Below, one piece after another: positions 1 through 6,767 of a DNA stretch of 6,986 nucleotides. A program made the translations under genes and the position numbers. The stretch is from assembly GCA_012727625.1 (NCBI GenBank), contig JAAYGP010000287.1, positions 1 through 6,986 of the forward strand. Reading direction: 5' to 3'. Each line of letters opens with the position of its first letter. Position 1 is the first letter of the stretch. This DNA comes from Clostridiaceae bacterium. Lineage in GTDB: Bacteria > Bacillota > Clostridia > DSM-8532. The notes below the pieces were generated by a model. That model was given only the letters and a program-made list of their open reading frames with translations, did not search any database and was not told the origin of the DNA.

Positions 1-11
1 ACTTAATACTG

Positions 12-17
12 TATAAT
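12..17 (+). promoter_or_regulatory. Possible -10 box of the murD promoter
   Basis: A perfect TATAAT lies at 12-17. The matching -35 element would fall outside the window, so only half of the promoter can be judged. If it is real, transcription would begin near position 24 and give a leader of about 105 nt before the preferred murD start. That leader would contain both GGTA...TACC dyads. AT-rich clostridial DNA produces TATAAT by chance fairly often, so the call is tentative. Confidence 0.35.
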
Positions 18-26
18 ACTTATGAA

Positions 27-127
27 ATCAGGTAATTATCAGTTACCACCAAATTTTTGTATTACCAGGAAGCATTTTGGATTGCTTTATTAATCAGGTA
101 GTTATTGGTTACCCGAAATTTTTATGT
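27..127 (+). repeat. Two-copy imperfect direct repeat, each with an inverted-repeat core
   Basis: Copy 1 (27-62) and copy 2 (93-127) share the pattern ATCAGGTA-R-TTAT-Y-R-GTTACC, then a near-identical AAATTTTT tract, and start 66 bp apart. Inside each is a dyad: GGTAATTATCAGTTACC at 31-47 and GGTAGTTATTGGTTACC at 97-113, with 5-nt arms and a 7-nt spacer. The A-to-G change in the second left arm still allows a G-U pair in RNA. Another TTACC half-site is at 62-66. The elements could be operator sites or small RNA hairpins in the murD leader; the sequence alone does not decide. The second copy ends just before the preferred murD start. Confidence 0.5.
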
Positions 128-131
128 TTGG

Positions 132-1538
132 ATGGTGAATACTTTGAATAAGGCTTTGGAATCATATAAAAAAGGTATATACGGGAAAAAGGCGGCAGTG
201 CTGGGATTTGGCATAAGCAACAGGCCTCTGGCCCGCATTCTTTCAAAGTGGGGTGCGCAGGTAACTGTATTTGATAAAAAGGAAGATGCGGCATTTTCTG
301 AAATCCTTGCCGATTACAAAAAACTGGGGATTGATTTTTCGCTTGGAGAGAATTATCTGGATAAACTTAAGGGATTTGATGTTATATTAAGAACTCCATG
401 CATGCGGTTCGACATTCCGCAGATTCAAAGAGAGGTTGCGCGTGGAGCGGAGCTTACCTCTGAAATGGAGGTTTTTTTTAAACTATGTCCGGCTTTTGTT
501 TATGCGGTTACGGGAAGCGATGGGAAAACAACAACAACAAGCTTGATTTATGAATTTTTAAAGAATGAAGGTTACAAATGCTATCTTGGCGGAAACATCG
601 GGACACCCCTGCTTGACAGAATAGAGGAGATAGAGCCTGAAGATAAGGTTGTTCTTGAATTATCCAGTTTTCAGCTTCAAACAATGAAGGATAGTCCCGA
701 TGTGGCGGTTATAACTAATATATCACCCAATCATCTGGATATACATAAATCCATGGAAGAATATATTGACGCTAAAAAAAATATATTCAGGCACCAAAAA
801 GAATCGGACAGACTTGTTCTGAACTACGACAACCCCATAACAAGGGGATTTATTTCCGAGGCAATTGCAAACACCGCAATATTCAGCTTAAATGAGGAAT
901 GCTCCTTTGGCACGTTTATACGCAATAACCGGATTATCTACAGGGAGAACAACAAAGAAACAGAGATTATTCCAATATCCGAAATAAAGCTTCCGGGAAT
1001 GTATAATGTGGAGAATATCATGGCTGCCATAACTGCCGTAATCCCTGAAGTCGTCCCTGGCTCAATACTGAAAGTCGCAAAAACATTCGGAGGGGTCGAG
1101 CACAGAAACGAATTTGTCAGAAAGATAAGAGATGTGACATTCCGCAATAATTCCATAGGATCAAGCCCCACCAGAACAATTGCGGCTCTGAAGACTTTTG
1201 ACGGGAATGTAATATTAATTGCCGGAGGATATGACAAGAATCTTTCCTATGACGAGCTTGGCGCGTTTCTGCCCGGGCATGTAAAAGCGCTTGTGCTGAT
1301 GGGCGCCACGGCTGATAAAATAGAAGCCGCCTATATGAAACATATAGAAAAGGAAGGATTTGAACCTGTGCCTGTTTTTAAGGCTGGCAATATGGAGGAT
1401 GCGGTCAAAAAAGCTTACAGTATAGCGCAAAGCGGTGACACGGTTCTGTTATCCCCGGCAAGCGCGAGCTTTGACATGTATGCCAATTTTGTGGAAAGAG
1501 GCAATCATTTCAAGGAAATAGTAAAAAGTCTTGAATAA
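132..1538 (+). CDS. murD: UDP-N-acetylmuramoyl-L-alanine:D-glutamate ligase (MurD)
   Basis: This cytoplasmic Mur ligase uses ATP to add D-glutamate to UDP-MurNAc-L-alanine in peptidoglycan precursor synthesis. Counting from the upstream TTG at 105 (477 aa), the N-terminal nucleotide-binding motif AVLGFGISN is at 31-39, the ATP loop TGSDGKTTTT at 136-145, SSFQL at 187-191, NHLDIH at 209-214, the likely carbamylated lysine at 224, GGYDK at 374-378 and SFDMYANF at 455-462. Length is normal (about 440-470 aa in the family). I prefer the ATG at 132 (468 aa) because family N-termini begin close to it. However, no clear ribosome binding site precedes it, while a weak AGGT precedes TTG 105. Unusual points are NNSIGSSP (348-355) where classical MurD has NDSKATN, SD instead of TN in the ATP loop, and TPC at 97-99 where SPG is usual. 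I believe the first two recur in a clostridial MurD subgroup. Altered substrate use is possible but unproven. Confidence 0.93.
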   Translation: MVNTLNKALESYKKGIYGKKAAVLGFGISNRPLARILSKWGAQVTVFDKKEDAAFSEILADYKKLGIDFSLGENYLDKLKGFDVILRTPCMRFDIPQIQREVARGAELTSEMEVFFKLCPAFVYAVTGSDGKTTTTSLIYEFLKNEGYKCYLGGNIGTPLLDRIEEIEPEDKVVLELSSFQLQTMKDSPDVAVITNISPNHLDIHKSMEEYIDAKKNIFRHQKESDRLVLNYDNPITRGFISEAIANTAIFSLNEECSFGTFIRNNRIIYRENNKETEIIPISEIKLPGMYNVENIMAAITAVIPEVVPGSILKVAKTFGGVEHRNEFVRKIRDVTFRNNSIGSSPTRTIAALKTFDGNVILIAGGYDKNLSYDELGAFLPGHVKALVLMGATADKIEAAYMKHIEKEGFEPVPVFKAGNMEDAVKKAYSIAQSGDTVLLSPASASFDMYANFVERGNHFKEIVKSLE

Positions 1539-1589
1539 AGACAAGAATGATATATTATTTTCGTATATTTTGTATATATTTGTAAATAC

Positions 1590-1605
1590 TTACCTGTGGT
1601 AAAAT
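1590..1605 (+). promoter_or_regulatory. Probable extended -10 promoter of moxR overlapped by a TTACC-N3-GGTAA dyad
   Basis: TAAAAT at 1600-1605 is preceded by TG plus one base (1597-1599), which gives an extended -10 element. The -35 region is poor: TTGTAA at 1580-1585 is only 14 bp away. The perfect dyad TTACCTGTGGTAA (1590-1602) covers the TG motif and the start of the -10 hexamer, a position where a bound protein would block polymerase. The same half-sites in the opposite order occur in the murD leader. Transcription would start near 1612, leaving about 90 nt of leader before the moxR start. A promoter here also argues against translation beginning at the in-frame GTG at 1596. Confidence 0.45.
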
Positions 1606-1692
1606 GTATTTATCGAACCTATGGATTTTGCTCAAATTTCGAAGTACGTTTTAAAAATTCCTGGTACTCACTAACGCATTCTTTTGCTTTAC

Positions 1693-1698
1693 GGAGGT
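1693..1698 (+). promoter_or_regulatory. Ribosome binding site fixing the moxR start
   Basis: GGAGGT at 1693-1698 is the best Shine-Dalgarno match in the window. It sits 8 nt before ATG 1707 and 5 nt before the in-frame GTG at 1704. This selects the 1704/1707 start over the longer open frame that begins at 1596, whose extra residues show no family similarity. Confidence 0.8.
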
Positions 1699-1706
1699 TC
1701 TTTGTG

Positions 1707-2639
1707 ATGAAATTTGCATCTATAATGCAGGGAATTGTCGAAAATATGGAGAAAGTAATGGTTGGTCAAAGCAGCGCTGCAAGGCTTATGGTAGTTTGCC
1801 TTGCTGCAGGCGGTCATGTGCTGATTGAGGATGTGCCGGGAATAGGAAAAACAACAATGGCCAATGCACTGGCAAAATCCATTGGTGTTTCCTTCAACAG
1901 GATTCAGTTTACACCGGATATTCTTCCGTCTGATATTACAGGGTTTTCAATGTATAACCCGAAAACCTCCGAGTTTGAATACAGAAAGGGCGGAATAATG
2001 AGCAATATTGTTCTGGCGGATGAAATCAACCGTACATCCCCGAAAACTCAGGCAAGCATGCTGGAGGTTATGGAGGAAAAGCAGGTTACAGTTGATGGCA
2101 TAACTTACCCGGTCCCGGAACCGTTTATGGTTATAGCTACCCAGAACCCGGTTGAATATATGGGCACATATCCACTTCCTGAGGCTCAGTTGGACAGGTT
2201 TTTAATGAAAGTTACCATGGGGTATCCGGACAGGGAAAAGGAAGTTGATATTATTTTCAGGTTTCAGGAAGATAATCCCCTGGATACTCTGCGCGCAGTT
2301 GCTTCTGGGGAACAAGTTATTGAGCTTCGCAATCAGGTTCGCAAAATTCACGTTGAGAGGGATATTGGCGATTATATTGTTGAAATAGTGCAGAGAACCC
2401 GCAGAGTGGAGCACATACTGCTTGGCTGCAGTCCCAGGGCGTCAATTTATCTTATGAGAGCTTCCCAGGCTTTGGCGCTTTATATGAACAGGGATTATGT
2501 AATTCCGGATGATGTAAAAAGCCTTGTTTTCCCGGTTCTGGCCCACCGTATAGTATTAAGCCAGGAAGCAAGAATAAGAAAAGTTACAGTTGAAAGTGCC
2601 CTTACGGATATTATTTCAAGTGTAAAGGTTCCGTCTTAA
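1707..2639 (+). CDS. MoxR-family AAA+ ATPase
   Basis: A 310-residue cytoplasmic AAA+ ATPase, the usual length for MoxR proteins, which are thought to act as chaperones that remodel or activate partner proteins, often vWA or DUF58 proteins encoded next door. Visible motifs are Walker A VPGIGKTT (43-50), Walker B IVLADEIN (101-108), sensor 1 ATQNP (144-148), the arginine-finger segment EAQLDRF (159-165) and sensor 2 GCSPRAS (240-246). The C-terminal helical lid, about 215-305, includes YVIPDDVKSL and the VLAHRI motif. All catalytic elements are intact. The frame is open back to 1596, but GGAGGT at 1693 supports ATG 1707 or GTG 1704. It is the first gene of a probable operon with the DUF58 and transglutaminase genes. 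The family is certain; the specific client in this organism is inferred only from context. Confidence 0.95.
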   Translation: MKFASIMQGIVENMEKVMVGQSSAARLMVVCLAAGGHVLIEDVPGIGKTTMANALAKSIGVSFNRIQFTPDILPSDITGFSMYNPKTSEFEYRKGGIMSNIVLADEINRTSPKTQASMLEVMEEKQVTVDGITYPVPEPFMVIATQNPVEYMGTYPLPEAQLDRFLMKVTMGYPDREKEVDIIFRFQEDNPLDTLRAVASGEQVIELRNQVRKIHVERDIGDYIVEIVQRTRRVEHILLGCSPRASIYLMRASQALALYMNRDYVIPDDVKSLVFPVLAHRIVLSQEARIRKVTVESALTDIISSVKVPS

Positions 2640-2723
2640 AGGAATTTACTGCATGATTTTTGCTGCTTTGGCCAAATTATGCCTTGTTTGTGGCATTAAT
2701 ATAGTATTGCTTTAGCCTGTAAA

Positions 2724-3947
2724 ATGGAAATAAACAATATGAAAAAGAGTGTGGTTTCCTATTTGGTTATATTGTTTTTATCCGTTGTCTACATCTATTT
2801 TGATGGGGGCTATCTTCCCTACACCCTTTTTTATATTGTTCTGATAACCCCTGTTATATCGTTTATATATCTTTTTATTATCTGCACAGCATTAAGATAC
2901 AACGAACGTATAGGAAAGCGTGATTACCGGAAAGGCGAGAACCTGGATTACAGTCTGGAGATCCATAATGTATCGCCTTTTTACATCACATATCTTACGG
3001 TATATATGCATATGGATAGCCAGATGCTGATTAAGGACATGAAAACAGAGCATCTTTCAATTAAACCGTTTGGCCGGAAGCGTTTTCACTTTAATGTACA
3101 GGCGCTGTTCAGGGGGAAATATGATATCGGGATATCGAAAATTGTTATAAGGGATTTTTTAAATCTTATGTCTTTTAGTTTACTTCCGGGTGAAACAAAA
3201 AATATCAGGGTATATCCCAGAATACTTCCTTTGGATGAATTGGCCGTTCCATATGTCCGGATATCCGATAATGAGTATTTATCACGGAAAAAAGACAGAG
3301 GGGGCAATGAAATACAGAATATCCGCGATTACATGTATGGAGACAGCCTTAAAAAAATACACTGGAAGCTGTCATCAAAACATAATAAATTATTAACAAA
3401 GGAAACCATTGCTTACCCGGAAAAAGAAATTATAATAATAATAAATCTTGAAAAATTCAAGGGAGCAGCGGAAGAAGTTCTGAAAGCAGAGGACGGAACC
3501 ATTGAGGTCCTTATTTCAATAGCCAGGGTTTTCCTGAACGCAGGAATAGTACTTAAAGTATGTTTGTTCAGGGATGAACAAATACTCCTTACATTTCAGG
3601 ATATAAACAGTTTTAGTGAACTGTATGAATTGTTGGCGTTAATTCCTTTTGACAGGAATACATCCTTTGCTGATGATTTGGTATACTTTGCGGAAAACTT
3701 GAGAGATGCGCAAAGTGTTTTGATTTTTTCGCCCTTTATCAGCGAAGAACACTTGAAATCCCTGAATAAAATGAACGTCTGCGGACATGATGTTTCCTTG
3801 TTTTACTGCAAGGCAGCGGACGGGGAAAGAAAAGCGGATGTGGAAGGAATGCTTGACAGTGAGTTGATAAAACAGGGAATAAAGGTAATAAATATATACG
3901 ATTATATGAAGGACAATTATGAAAATATAACCACTGACGTTGTATAG
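2724..3947 (+). CDS. DUF58 domain membrane protein
   Basis: A 407-residue protein with two hydrophobic helices near the N-terminus (about 9-27 and 32-55), then a soluble region with the DUF58 signature at 200-227 (IRDYMYGD followed by KKIHWKLSSK; the family pattern is R-x-Y-x-x-G-D ... I-x-W-K-x-S-A/S). Residues 70-165 look beta-rich, as is usual in this family. DUF58 proteins are typical partners of MoxR ATPases, and some have a vWA-like fold. Here the strand after the signature reads IIIIINLEKF (236-245), without the Asp-x-Ser-x-Ser metal site. ATG 2739 (402 aa) is a good alternative start, since GGAA at 2726-2729 lies 9 nt before it and nothing convincing precedes ATG 2724. The gene is 84 bp after moxR and 27 bp before the transglutaminase gene, so co-transcription is likely. 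Its molecular role is unknown. Confidence 0.9.
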   Translation: MEINNMKKSVVSYLVILFLSVVYIYFDGGYLPYTLFYIVLITPVISFIYLFIICTALRYNERIGKRDYRKGENLDYSLEIHNVSPFYITYLTVYMHMDSQMLIKDMKTEHLSIKPFGRKRFHFNVQALFRGKYDIGISKIVIRDFLNLMSFSLLPGETKNIRVYPRILPLDELAVPYVRISDNEYLSRKKDRGGNEIQNIRDYMYGDSLKKIHWKLSSKHNKLLTKETIAYPEKEIIIIINLEKFKGAAEEVLKAEDGTIEVLISIARVFLNAGIVLKVCLFRDEQILLTFQDINSFSELYELLALIPFDRNTSFADDLVYFAENLRDAQSVLIFSPFISEEHLKSLNKMNVCGHDVSLFYCKAADGERKADVEGMLDSELIKQGIKVINIYDYMKDNYENITTDVV

Positions 3948-3974
3948 CAGATTTAAAACAAAGGCAGGTTTTAA

Positions 3975-6473
3975 ATGAAAAAAAAGTACAGTGATAGTAT
4001 TACCTATGCTTTAATCGGAGTTATGTATATTTTTGCTGTAATTAAGGCAACTCTCTGTACCATGCATGTGCCTGTGACAGGGTGGCAGATGCTGATGTTT
4101 GCTTTGGCGTCATATCTCTTTTATGTATTTGTTAATACATATGCAGGACGCATAATATTTCTTTCGGCTGTTGCCCTGTGTTTTTTATATTCGGTATACT
4201 TTCTTATTACGGATGGTGTTGCCGGGCTTAACCGGTTTTTTGATCTTGTAACAAAACTGGTTAATGTTATTATACAGGTTGGTACCGGGTATTATAACGA
4301 AACAATATCCGACGCATGGCTAATGAGCGCTCTTGGTGTGTTTTCCCTGATTGTCGCAATGCCTGTATACTATTTTCTTGTGAGATATTTTAAGTTTTAT
4401 TATCTTATAGTACCGGGACTTGTGTTTTTTATGGTGGAATGGGGCATTATGCGGTATGTTGACAGGCTCTCTTTCTTTATCTTTATAACAATTGCCATAA
4501 TATTGTTTATTCGCCACAGATACCTGGAACAAGGCAGAAAAATACCCGGCCGTTCCGGTAATTTTACCGGTGTAAGCTTTACAGTTTATTTTATCCCTGT
4601 GGCCCTGGTCATAATTCTGATTGCTTCAGTTGTACCGGTCAGGAATATGCCTGTCCAGTGGGAGTGGATGGACAAAAAGATAATTGATTTATGGAGGGAT
4701 GCAAATTCTGTTATTTATACGGAGAGGTATGATGAGTTTGCACTTTCCAAAACCGGTTTTGGAAATTCCAGAAGACTGGGTGGACCTGTAAATCCTGACG
4801 AGACACTTATTATAGTTGTTAAAGCGCCTGCCCGTGTTTATTTAAGGGGCGCCGTTTATGATGTGTATACAGGCTCCGGCTGGGAATTATCCGGGCGGGA
4901 CAAGCATGAATATTTGAATGACAGGGTTGCGGATCAAAGGGAACTTCAGCATGGCTGGAAAGTGCTTATGATGCAGGGAATGGCACGCATTTTCAATAAT
5001 GGCGGATATACCATATATTCATCACGTTTCAATACAATTACGGCGGAAACATATAAGGAGATATTCAGTTCAAATGCAATGCCGGAATTTTTAAGAAAGC
5101 TGTTTCCGACAAGAAAAATAGAGATTCAATACAGGCAAATCAGTACAAAAACACTTTTCACCCCCTTAAAACTGATGCTTCCGATAACCGGCCTGAAATC
5201 AGGCTATGAAATTGAGCAAAACATAGGAGGTATTTTCTTTTCAAACAGGCGGCTTAAGGAAAGTGACAAATATAACCTTGATTATCTTCAGCCGGTATAT
5301 GGCACAAGAGAGCTGGAAAATTTTCTGCAAAGCAGTTGGAACGGTGCTTACCGTGTTTTTAATGAGAACATTGATTTCTTTATTGAAAACATAAAGTATA
5401 AAGATATCAAATTTTACAATGAGATTGAGCACCAGATGAGTGAGCTCATCGAAACATCCAAATTGCTTCAGAAACGTCGTGATGAAATTCATGAAATGTA
5501 TCTGCAGGTACCGGACAGCATAACCGACAGGGTTAAGGCACTGGCCTGGAACCTGACCTGGAATCGTAAAACGGACTATGAAAAGGTAAAGGCTATTGAA
5601 AACTTCTTAAGCAGGAATTTCAATTATACGCTGTCGCCAAATGTTCCACCAACAGATTGGGATTTTGTGGATTATTTTCTCTTTGAGGGGAAAGAGGGTT
5701 ATTGCTCATATTATGCAAGTGCCATGTGCATATTAACAAGGATTACAGGTATTCCGGCCAGATATGTTGAGGGTTTTGTTCTGCCGGCGGAGACGGGTGA
5801 AGACGGGTATTATTATGTAAGAAACAAGCATGCCCATGCCTGGGTTGAAGTTTACCTTGAAGGAATTGGATGGGTTCAATTTGAACCTACCGCACCCATG
5901 TCCGGAGCCATGAATTATTATGTAAGTTATTCCGGGAATACCAGGGAGGAAAATCAAAACATTAGTGATATACCGGATATACATGAGATGGAGGAAGAGT
6001 TTCCGCGAAACGAAAACAGTGTTGATTTCGGTAAGGCTAACAATGATAAAGACAATATTTATAGAGTAAACATAATTTTTATTGTCTTTGCTGCAGTACT
6101 GCTGTTGTATCTTGCAAACATTGTTTTTGTAGGAGCAAGGCGTGTTATAATCGGTATGCTGCCTGAAAGAAGATGTGTTATATTTTTATACCGCTATGCT
6201 GTTTTTCTTCTCGGACAGTCCGGCTGCAAATTTAAGACCGGTGAGACGCCGCTGGATTATGCCGCCAGGGTGGATGAGCTTTTTTGGTTTAAAGACTTTA
6301 ATATGAAAGATATGGTCGAAGTGTATTACAGTGTCCGGTTCGGAAGAAACGTCCCGGATAAGAACACCCTTAAGAAGCTGTTTGAATTTACGAAAGAGTT
6401 AAAATTCAAGACAGGCCGTGATATGAATATTATAAAAAGGATAGCCATAAGGTGCTTTTTGTTTAACGGATAA
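3975..6473 (+). CDS. Membrane transglutaminase-like protein (TgpA-type) with C-terminal DUF4129-like region
   Basis: An 832-residue polytopic membrane protein. About seven hydrophobic segments fill the first 221 residues (roughly 9-30, 36-53, 58-80, 115-135, 139-157, 163-179, 203-221). A probably extracytoplasmic region (222-515) follows, then the transglutaminase core (about 517-645), another membrane segment (697-719) and a terminal region with GETPLDYAARV (756-766), typical of the DUF4129 tail. Catalytic residues appear as Cys577 in GYCSYYASAM, His621 in HAHAWVEVY and Glu637 in FEPT, where many relatives have Asp. The core should face outside and the tail the cytoplasm. The family reaction is acyl transfer or hydrolysis through the cysteine; substrate unknown, with cell-wall peptides or surface proteins the contextual guess. 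AGGCAGG just upstream (3962-3968) serves as ribosome binding site. Residues 445-515 are rich in charged helix-forming sequence between the outer region and the core. It ends the MoxR/DUF58/transglutaminase operon. Confidence 0.93.
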   Translation: MKKKYSDSITYALIGVMYIFAVIKATLCTMHVPVTGWQMLMFALASYLFYVFVNTYAGRIIFLSAVALCFLYSVYFLITDGVAGLNRFFDLVTKLVNVIIQVGTGYYNETISDAWLMSALGVFSLIVAMPVYYFLVRYFKFYYLIVPGLVFFMVEWGIMRYVDRLSFFIFITIAIILFIRHRYLEQGRKIPGRSGNFTGVSFTVYFIPVALVIILIASVVPVRNMPVQWEWMDKKIIDLWRDANSVIYTERYDEFALSKTGFGNSRRLGGPVNPDETLIIVVKAPARVYLRGAVYDVYTGSGWELSGRDKHEYLNDRVADQRELQHGWKVLMMQGMARIFNNGGYTIYSSRFNTITAETYKEIFSSNAMPEFLRKLFPTRKIEIQYRQISTKTLFTPLKLMLPITGLKSGYEIEQNIGGIFFSNRRLKESDKYNLDYLQPVYGTRELENFLQSSWNGAYRVFNENIDFFIENIKYKDIKFYNEIEHQMSELIETSKLLQKRRDEIHEMYLQVPDSITDRVKALAWNLTWNRKTDYEKVKAIENFLSRNFNYTLSPNVPPTDWDFVDYFLFEGKEGYCSYYASAMCILTRITGIPARYVEGFVLPAETGEDGYYYVRNKHAHAWVEVYLEGIGWVQFEPTAPMSGAMNYYVSYSGNTREENQNISDIPDIHEMEEEFPRNENSVDFGKANNDKDNIYRVNIIFIVFAAVLLLYLANIVFVGARRVIIGMLPERRCVIFLYRYAVFLLGQSGCKFKTGETPLDYAARVDELFWFKDFNMKDMVEVYYSVRFGRNVPDKNTLKKLFEFTKELKFKTGRDMNIIKRIAIRCFLFNG

Positions 6474-6767
6474 AACCGATATTATACTGAGGTTTTTCTT
6501 ATCAATTGATATGGTTATTGCAGGCGGCAGCCTGAAACATCAGGTGCATGATTATGTAAACAAATCCGGGTTTTTAAACCGCTTACAGCAAGGCATGACA
6601 AAATTCCGGTTCTCAGAAATGTGCGGAATTAATATAGTACATTTTAGCGCCTGGGTTAAAAGCGCCCTGTTTGTTACTGTTCACTTCTTTTGCGAATTTT
6701 ACAAATATGCGGCATTGACAATAAGTTATTTATTAGCTTAGAATGGGAAAAGTGAAAAAGAGAGTGA
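6474..6767. other. Gene-poor intergenic region between the transglutaminase gene and the typA fragment
   Basis: About 290 bp with no supported gene. One open frame at 6511-6741 (76 codons) lacks a spaced ribosome binding site and resembles nothing I recognise. Right after the transglutaminase stop, AAAACC (6472-6477) and GGTTTT (6491-6496) could pair around a 13-nt loop and are followed by a few T residues. This is too weak to call a terminator with confidence. I translated all three forward frames looking for the GTP-binding motifs of TypA (AHVDHGKTT, DTPGHADFG, NKID) and found none. The last part carries a promoter-like sequence, listed separately. Confidence 0.5.
6715..6744 (+). promoter_or_regulatory. 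Near-consensus sigma-A promoter upstream of the typA fragment
   Basis: A perfect TTGACA (6715-6720) is followed after 18 bp by TAGAAT (6739-6744), one mismatch from the consensus TATAAT. Transcription would begin near 6751. This is the best promoter match in the window. It points into the truncated typA frame about 20 bp before that frame opens. A chance match is less likely than for the other sites here but cannot be excluded. Confidence 0.5.

Noticed and set aside
1528..1542. GTCTT-GAATA-AAGAC hairpin at the end of murD as a terminator
   Set aside because: The stem is only 5 bp with two G-C pairs, and no T-run follows.
1596..1706. N-terminal extension of MoxR from GTG 1596
   Set aside because: The extra 37 residues do not belong to the family, the region contains a likely promoter, and GGAGGT at 1693 points to the start at 1704/1707.
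2667..2696. TTTGGCCAAA palindrome and ATGCC/GGCAT inverted repeat between moxR and the DUF58 gene
   Set aside because: Both are short, no T-run follows, and neither aligns with a promoter; such pairs are expected by chance in 84 bp.
2700..2705. TATAGT as a separate promoter for the DUF58 gene
   Set aside because: No acceptable -35 element lies 16-19 bp upstream, and the operon layout makes a separate promoter unnecessary.
109..5984. Minus-strand open frames and the short frame at 3190-3396 inside the large genes
   Set aside because: They lie entirely or almost entirely within well-supported + strand genes, have no recognisable motifs, and look like coding shadows.
6472..6500. AAAACC ... GGTTTT inverted repeat after the transglutaminase gene as a terminator
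   Set aside because: A 6-bp stem with two G-C pairs and a 13-nt loop is too weak, and it overlaps the stop codon.
6511..6741. 76-codon open frame between the transglutaminase gene and the typA fragment
   Set aside because: The nearest GAGG (6489-6492) is 18 nt before the ATG, the protein has no recognisable motif, and its end overlaps the promoter-like sequence at 6715-6744.
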